Origin: Micromonospora thermarum
Lineage (GTDB): Bacteria > Actinomycetota > Actinomycetes > Mycobacteriales > Micromonosporaceae
DNA length: 64,000 nt
Assembly (NCBI RefSeq): GCF_012034245.1
Contig: NZ_JAATEO010000023.1
Coordinates: forward strand, 1-64,000
Reading direction: 5' to 3'
The first letter of the stretch is position 1. Each line of letters starts with the position of its first letter. Of the stretch, positions 59,239-64,000 are shown one piece after another. The translations under genes were made by a program, and so were the position numbers. Below the pieces are notes generated by a model. That model searched no databases, had not been told where the DNA came from, and saw only the letters and a list, made by a program, of their open reading frames with translations.

Positions 59239-60477
59239 GTGGGATACCTCTACATCGTCTACGTCCTCTGCTGCGCCGCTCTGCTGGTCGCCGGCGTGCG
59301 TGAACAGCGCAACCACTTTCGCAACCTGCGCAAGATCCCGGACCGGGTGCTCGTCAACGGCATCCGGGGGAAGAGCTCCATCACGCGGCTCTGCGCCGGG
59401 GCGCTGCGGGGAGGTGGTCGAGTGGTGGTCGCCAAGACCACCGGCACGGCGGCCCGGTTCATCTTCCCCGACGCCAGCGAGGAGCCGGTCTACCGCAAGT
59501 TCGGCATCCCGAACGTGGTGGAACAGATCGGCATCGTGCGGCGAGGTGCGACGTACCACCCGGACGCGCTGGTCATCGAGTGCATGGCCGTGATGCCGGC
59601 ACTGCAGGAGTGCAACCAGAGCAAGCTGATCCAGTCGAACATCGGGGTGCTCTGCAACGTACGCGAGGACCACCTCGCCGAGATGGGTCCCACCCTGGAC
59701 GACGTCGCCCGCTCCCTGAGCCGGTCGATGCCCGAGGGCGGCGTCTGCATCACCGCGGAGCGGGACCGGCTGGCGATTCTGCGGGAAGAGGCGGAACGGC
59801 GTAACTGCCGGCTCATCCCGGTCGACCCGGATTCGGTCACCGACAAGGAGATGGACGGCTTCGGCTGGATCACGTTCAAGGAGAACGTGGCCATCGCGCT
59901 CGCGGTGGCCGAGCAGTTGGGTGTCGACCGGCACAGCGCGCTCAAGGGCATGTGGGAGGCGCCGCCCGACCCTGGTGCGTTGTCGGTGGCGCGAGTGCTG
60001 CAGGGCGACAAGCGGCTCCGGTTCGCCAACATCTTCGCCGCGAACGACCCGGAGTCCACGCTGATGAACATCAAGCAGCTGGAGGAGCAGCGCCTGATCA
60101 CCCGTCCGCTGACCATGGTGATCAACTGTCGGCCGGACCGGATCGAGCGGAACGGCCAGATGGGCGAGCTGACCGCACGGGTGCAACCGGAGAGTCTCGT
60201 CCTGATCGGCGAGCCGACCAAGAGCGCACGGTCGACCGTGCCGGCGGATCTTCAGGACCGGGTCGTCGACCTGGGGGGCAAGCTTCCCTCCGAACAACTA
60301 CTGGAAGGCGTGACGGCGGCGGCACCCGACGACTCGTCGATCGTCGCGGTCGGGAACATCCACGGGCAGGGCGAGGTGCTGCTCCACGAGCTGGCGACAC
60401 TGCCCAGTTGGACCTGCGAGGACGGGTCCGAGGGCGGCTCGATGCTCCGTACGCCGACCGGAGAAAGGATCCGATGA
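59239..60477 (+). CDS. pgsB: Poly-gamma-glutamate synthase catalytic subunit
   Basis: A 412-residue PgsB/CapB: N-terminal membrane helix (YLYIVYVLCCAALLVAGVRE), an ATP-binding loop VNGIRGKSSITRLCAGAL at about 39-56, KTTGTAARFIFPD, VIECMAVMPALQECNQSKLI and a CNVREDHLAEMGPT motif of the amide-ligase family. It activates the growing chain with ATP and adds glutamate by a gamma-amide bond. GTG 59239 follows GAGGAAAGGGG. Its stop overlaps the pgsC start (ATGA). Confidence 0.9.
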   Translation: MGYLYIVYVLCCAALLVAGVREQRNHFRNLRKIPDRVLVNGIRGKSSITRLCAGALRGGGRVVVAKTTGTAARFIFPDASEEPVYRKFGIPNVVEQIGIVRRGATYHPDALVIECMAVMPALQECNQSKLIQSNIGVLCNVREDHLAEMGPTLDDVARSLSRSMPEGGVCITAERDRLAILREEAERRNCRLIPVDPDSVTDKEMDGFGWITFKENVAIALAVAEQLGVDRHSALKGMWEAPPDPGALSVARVLQGDKRLRFANIFAANDPESTLMNIKQLEEQRLITRPLTMVINCRPDRIERNGQMGELTARVQPESLVLIGEPTKSARSTVPADLQDRVVDLGGKLPSEQLLEGVTAAAPDDSSIVAVGNIHGQGEVLLHELATLPSWTCEDGSEGGSMLRTPTGERIR

Positions 60478-60962
60478 TGAATTTCGGCGGGGAACTCAGC
60501 GCACAGCTGGCCACGGCGAGCCTCGGCATCGGGCTGGTGTTCGCGCTGCTGTGCTATCTGACCACCAACCTCTCACCCGGCGGGATGATCACACCCGGGT
60601 GGATCGCGCTGACGTTGATCGAGGACCAGCTCCAGGCGCTGATCATCGCGGGGATGACCGTGTTGACGTACGTGCTCACCCGGCTGATGCAACGGGTGGT
60701 CATCCTCTACGGCAAGCGGCTGTTCGCCGCGATCGTGCTGCTCAGCGTGCTGCTGCAGCTGACCCTCTTCGTGATCGTCCAGCGAGACCTTCCGCTGCTG
60801 TTCGCCCACCAGACCCTGGGCTTCGTCATCCCCGGTCTGATCGCGTACCAGCTGGTGCGTCAGCCGCCGAAGGCCACGATCCTGGCGACCGTCGTCGTCA
60901 CCGGGATCACCTTCGGAGTCGCGTACAGCGGCGTCGTCGCCGGTTTCGTGCCGGTCACCTGA
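60474..60962 (+). CDS. pgsC: Poly-gamma-glutamate synthase membrane subunit
   Basis: A 162-residue protein with about five membrane segments: TASLGIGLVFALLCYLTTNL, SPGGMITPGWIALTLIEDQL (the hallmark PG-PG turn of PgsC/CapC), LIIAGMTVLTYVLTRLMQRV, FAAIVLLSVLLQLTLFVIVQ, GFVIPGLIAYQL. It works with PgsB in the synthase and probably forms part of the export path. Overlaps pgsB by 4 bases. Confidence 0.9.
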   Translation: MMNFGGELSAQLATASLGIGLVFALLCYLTTNLSPGGMITPGWIALTLIEDQLQALIIAGMTVLTYVLTRLMQRVVILYGKRLFAAIVLLSVLLQLTLFVIVQRDLPLLFAHQTLGFVIPGLIAYQLVRQPPKATILATVVVTGITFGVAYSGVVAGFVPVT

Positions 60963-60998
60963 CCGGCCGGGACCGAGTCGCGAAAGGAGATCACGGGC

Positions 60999-62051
60999 AT
61001 GATCAACGGGACGTACCTTCGCAGGCCGACCGTCCTGCTGACCATGGTGGGGTTCGCCATGCTGATCGTGGCGAGCACCGTCGCCTACGTCGTGCTCCGG
61101 CCGTCCGCCGGGGACCAGCCGGAGTTGACCCTGGGCGGGGCGCAGGCGGCCGACGACACGGCACTCGGCGCGTCGGGCTACACCTACCAGCGCTCGACCT
61201 CGCCGGATCGTACGGAGATCATCGACTCCTCCGGCGAACCGGTCGCGATCATGACCGACGGCGCCCGGACGGTGCAGATGTACGGGCCGTCGCGGACCTT
61301 CGAGGAGTCCGGGAACACGCCATCCAAGGTCGAGTCGAAGGTCTGGGTGCGGTTGGCGCCGCGGCCCTACTACGCCGGCGCGGAGAAGGAGCAGTGGTTC
61401 AGCGACTGGCTCTCGGCCGCCCGCCACGACCGCTCTCCGGACGTGTTGGCGATCTCGATGGAATACATCGAAGGCGCCCCGGTCAAGAAGGACAATCAGG
61501 GACAGCAGTACTCGGGTGACGCCTCGTTCGGGCCGCTGGACCCGCTGGACCCGGATGGTCGGGCGGAGAAGTCCGACTTCTACGACTACCTGGGGATGGC
61601 CTGGACGTTCCTGGACGGAAAGGCCGGGGTGCCGGAGCCGGAGCGCCTGCTCGCGCTCGACTGCTCGGGATACCTGCGGATGGTCTACGGGCACCGGCTC
61701 GGCTATCCGCTGCGCGGCACGAACACGCCGGGTGATGGTCTGCCGCGGCGCGCGTACGCGATGGCGGAGATCGGCCCCGGGGTGCAACTGATGCCCAACT
61801 CCGGGCACCGGGCCCGCGGCCTCGACCGCCTGCTCCCCGGCGACCTGCTGTTCTTCAACGCGGGGCCGGTCGTCGACGGCCACATCGAGCACTCGGGCAT
61901 CTATCTCGGCATCGACGACAGCGGCCACCACCGGTTCATCTCCAGCCGGGCGGTGGCGGACGGGCCGACCATGGGCGACACCGGTGGCGAGTCGATCCTG
62001 GACGGCGCCGGCTACTGGGCGGAGCGCTGGCGCACCGCCCGCCGGATCTGA
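60999..62051 (+). CDS. Membrane-anchored NlpC/P60 (C40) peptidase of the PGA cluster
   Basis: A 350-residue protein: one N-terminal membrane helix (VLLTMVGFAMLIVASTVAYV), a region of about 180 residues of unknown fold, then an NlpC/P60 domain with catalytic Cys222 in ALDCSGYLRMVYG and His in HIEHSGIYLGI (His298). C40 enzymes cut gamma-glutamyl bonds, in cell wall or in poly-gamma-glutamate (PgdS type), so here a role in releasing or trimming the polymer is likely. It follows pgsC by 36 bases and takes the place of pgsA/capA, which is absent. Confidence 0.85.
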   Translation: MINGTYLRRPTVLLTMVGFAMLIVASTVAYVVLRPSAGDQPELTLGGAQAADDTALGASGYTYQRSTSPDRTEIIDSSGEPVAIMTDGARTVQMYGPSRTFEESGNTPSKVESKVWVRLAPRPYYAGAEKEQWFSDWLSAARHDRSPDVLAISMEYIEGAPVKKDNQGQQYSGDASFGPLDPLDPDGRAEKSDFYDYLGMAWTFLDGKAGVPEPERLLALDCSGYLRMVYGHRLGYPLRGTNTPGDGLPRRAYAMAEIGPGVQLMPNSGHRARGLDRLLPGDLLFFNAGPVVDGHIEHSGIYLGIDDSGHHRFISSRAVADGPTMGDTGGESILDGAGYWAERWRTARRI

Positions 62052-62108
62052 CCGGCGCCCGTCGTCCCCATCCGCGACGGACGGTGCGGGACGTCAGGCA
62101 CGCACGGA

Positions 62109-62141
62109 AACGTCGGCTGGGCTCACTGCCCAGCCGACGTT
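62109..62141. terminator. Bidirectional hairpin terminator
   Basis: A 14-bp perfect stem AACGTCGGCTGGGC / GCCCAGCCGACGTT with a 5-base loop, between the C40 peptidase and the convergent gamma-glutamyltransferase. Confidence 0.8.
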
Positions 62142-62159
62142 CCGGCTGCGGTGGGACGC

Positions 62160-64000
62160 TCAGCGCCCCGCGGCGGCGCCGTCCCGGCGGGTGTCCGCCG
62201 CGCCGCGCATCCGGTCCCCACGGACCTCGATCGCGGTGAGGCCGCTGTCCAGGGCGATGACCCGCGGACACGGGTGTTCCCGGGCCACCAGGTCGGCCAC
62301 CTGGGTGGCGATCCGCCGGCCGGCCTCGACCTCGGAGGGTGCGTCCCGCTCCCCGTCGCACCGGCGGGTGATGTCCTGGCCGCTGTAGTGGCCCTGGTCG
62401 AGGGACTGGGCCGGGCTCATGCCGTCGACGACGATCCCCACCAGTGCCTGGACGACGTAGTCCGGGATGTGGGAGCCGCCGGCAGCGCCGATCACGAGCC
62501 GCAGTTCCCGCGCTTGGGTGTCGAGCACCAGGGTCGGCGCCATCGAGGCCGTGGGCCGCTTCTTCGGTTGCATGACGTTCACCGGCTTGCCCGGGGAGAC
62601 CGAGTTCGTGTCGGTGAAGTTGTTCATCGCGTTGTTGAGGATGATCCCCCGCGCTTCCAGGTGCGACCCGAAGTGGCTGTTGTTGGTGGTGGTCATGGAC
62701 ACCGCGTTCTTCTCGGCGTCGACGATGCTCACGTTGCTGGTCGGATCGCCGACGTCGACGGTGGCGGGCTCGTCGGAGATCGAGGGCCCGGGCGGGGGAA
62801 CACCTTGCGGGTCACCCGGCTCGACCGGGTGGATCGCCCGATCAGGCTTGTAGAGCGAGAAGCGCTGGTCGAGGTAGGGGCCCTGGAGCAACCCCTCGAC
62901 CGGCACACCGTGAAAATCCGGGTCGCCGATGTAGGCGCGGCGGTCGAGGTTCGCCAGGCGGCTGGCTTCGATCGAGAGGTGGGTACGGTCGGTCGAGTTC
63001 GGTCTCGTCCTCCCGACCTGGCCACGTTCGAGTATCCCGAGCATCTCCAGGACCGCCACACCGCCGAAGGCCGGCGGCGGCGAGGTGCAGATGTTGACGC
63101 TGAACATCCTCCGGCACACCTCGGTGCGTTCGATGGCGCTGTAGTCGGCGAAGTCCTGCGGGGTCATCAGACTCGGGATCACCACCGGGCCGGCGGTGTT
63201 GCCCTTCAGCTTGATCGGACCCTTCGCCGCGTGCTGGGTGATCGCCGGGGCGATCGTCCCGTTCGGGTCGTAGAAGGCGTCCGCGCCGCCGTCCCGGACC
63301 TCCCGCAACACCTGGGCGATGTCCGGGTTGCGAATCGTCGTCCCTACCGGTTTCGGCTCGTCACCGTTGCAGTACCGGGGGCGCAGATCCGGATAGTTGC
63401 AGCGTTTCCGTCCGTTGAAGCGCTCCTCGAAACCCTCGTGCAGATTCGCGGACATCGGAAAGCCGTCGGCGGCGAGCCGGATCGCGTCCTCGAACAGTTC
63501 GTCCCAGGGAAGCTCGCCGTACAGTTCGTGCACATCCGCGAGCACCCGCAGTGTCCCCGGTACGCCGAAGGACCGTCCGGTGGCCGAGGCGGCGTTCGGG
63601 AAGCGCTCCGTGTTGAGGTCCTTCTTCTCCTGCTCGGTGGGCGTCCGGAGGTTCTCGGTGACGTTCTGCGGAGCCCTGGCCATGCCGTCGAAGAAGCGGA
63701 CGTCGTTCGAATCGGCATTCCAGTAGTTGATGAGGGTGCCGCCGGCGAGGCCGGAGGCGTGCGGTTCCACGACCGCGAGAACAGCTTGCACCGCTACCGC
63801 CGCGTCCGCCGCCCGGCCGCCCCTGGCGAGGATCTTGCAGCCGGCCTCCGTGGCGAGTGGGTGGGCGGACGCGACCATGAAGCTCGTACCGTGCGCGTCC
63901 TCCTCCCGGCCGGTCCGGGGATTGATGCAGACATCGTCGTTCTCGGCGGGCGCCACGGCTGCCGAGCAGAGCGTCAGCACCAGTGCGCCGAACACGTAGC
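62160..64000 (-). CDS. ggt: Gamma-glutamyltransferase, secreted (5' end outside the window)
   Basis: At least 611 residues of an N-terminal-nucleophile gamma-glutamyltransferase; the frame is open to the window edge and the signal peptide begins outside. Seen are MVASAHPLATEAGCKILARG, GGRAADAAVAVQAVLAVVEP HASGLAGG, GVPGTLRVLADVH, and C-terminally LVIGAAGGSHIPDYVVQ. The autocleavage/nucleophile site is TSNVSIVD (Thr codon 62739-62741) where most members have TTHFS: the nucleophilic Thr is kept, the next Thr is Ser. In PGA systems such enzymes (CapD, PgsE-like) anchor or degrade the polymer. It is convergent to pgsBC. Confidence 0.85.
   Translation of the reverse strand, partial: YVFGALVLTLCSAAVAPAENDDVCINPRTGREEDAHGTSFMVASAHPLATEAGCKILARGGRAADAAVAVQAVLAVVEPHASGLAGGTLINYWNADSNDVRFFDGMARAPQNVTENLRTPTEQEKKDLNTERFPNAASATGRSFGVPGTLRVLADVHELYGELPWDELFEDAIRLAADGFPMSANLHEGFEERFNGRKRCNYPDLRPRYCNGDEPKPVGTTIRNPDIAQVLREVRDGGADAFYDPNGTIAPAITQHAAKGPIKLKGNTAGPVVIPSLMTPQDFADYSAIERTEVCRRMFSVNICTSPPPAFGGVAVLEMLGILERGQVGRTRPNSTDRTHLSIEASRLANLDRRAYIGDPDFHGVPVEGLLQGPYLDQRFSLYKPDRAIHPVEPGDPQGVPPPGPSISDEPATVDVGDPTSNVSIVDAEKNAVSMTTTNNSHFGSHLEARGIILNNAMNNFTDTNSVSPGKPVNVMQPKKRPTASMAPTLVLDTQARELRLVIGAAGGSHIPDYVVQALVGIVVDGMSPAQSLDQGHYSGQDITRRCDGERDAPSEVEAGRRIATQVADLVAREHPCPRVIALDSGLTAIEVRGDRMRGAADTRRDGAAAGR

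Overview
The window is about 70% G+C with actinobacterial coding style: frequent GTG starts, tightly packed operons, F420/deazaflavin-type, DUF6230/DUF6114, IniB-like and spore-associated-protein-like families. It looks like a chromosomal stretch of a Micromonosporaceae-type actinomycete (Micromonospora or a close relative). The genus is an inference from gene content, not from a marker gene. I found no rRNA, tRNA or CRISPR array.

Left part (1-16 kb) is accessory and partly decayed. It holds a small membrane protein, IS3 and IS5 transposase remnants, a membrane-anchored TIR-WD40 protein with a lipoprotein partner, a frameshifted membrane gene, a leaderless ArsR-type regulator with an MFS exporter, a flavin monooxygenase divergent from its TetR regulator, a stretch of broken fragments (VOC, LuxR HTH, tyrosine integrase), an LtrA membrane protein and a DHFR-like protein. 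A 43-bp sequence recurs at 6075, 9293 and 12158, inside longer related stretches, and may be left over from integrative elements.

16-31 kb: a LysR/EamA divergent pair, a YdeI-like protein, and a compact three-gene operon (Fe(II)/2-oxoglutarate oxygenase, SAM methyltransferase, carnitine-type acyltransferase) that looks like a small unassigned biosynthetic pathway. Next come a quinone-oxidoreductase-like protein and a solute-uptake block: a TAXI solute-binding lipoprotein, a TctDE-type two-component system and a divergent TctCBA tricarboxylate transporter. Two direct repeats exactly 30 bp apart lie between regulator and transporter.

31-53 kb is mostly core-like: deazaflavin reductase, epoxide hydrolase, a large LuxR (LAL) regulator, a secreted IniB-like protein with an N-terminal His-rich octapeptide repeat, transketolase, ATP-dependent DNA ligase, an HTH-membrane-NBR1-Ig protein, two tandem spore-associated-protein-A paralogues, a lipoprotein-like glycosidase, an HxlR-SDR-MFS cassette, an NhaA-DsbA fusion antiporter, a MarR/FMN reductase pair and soluble transhydrogenase.

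53-64 kb: a DUF2975/HTH pair followed by an ABC transporter collapsed into one chimeric ORF, a three-gene DUF6230-DUF6114-secreted protein operon, a truncated C39 peptidase, and a poly-gamma-glutamate-type cluster: double-sensor HAMP protein, PgsB, PgsC, an NlpC/P60 hydrolase and a convergent gamma-glutamyltransferase cut by the window edge. No PgsA/CapA is visible in this cluster. The most promising undescribed systems are the oxygenase-methyltransferase-acyltransferase operon and the atypical PGA cluster.
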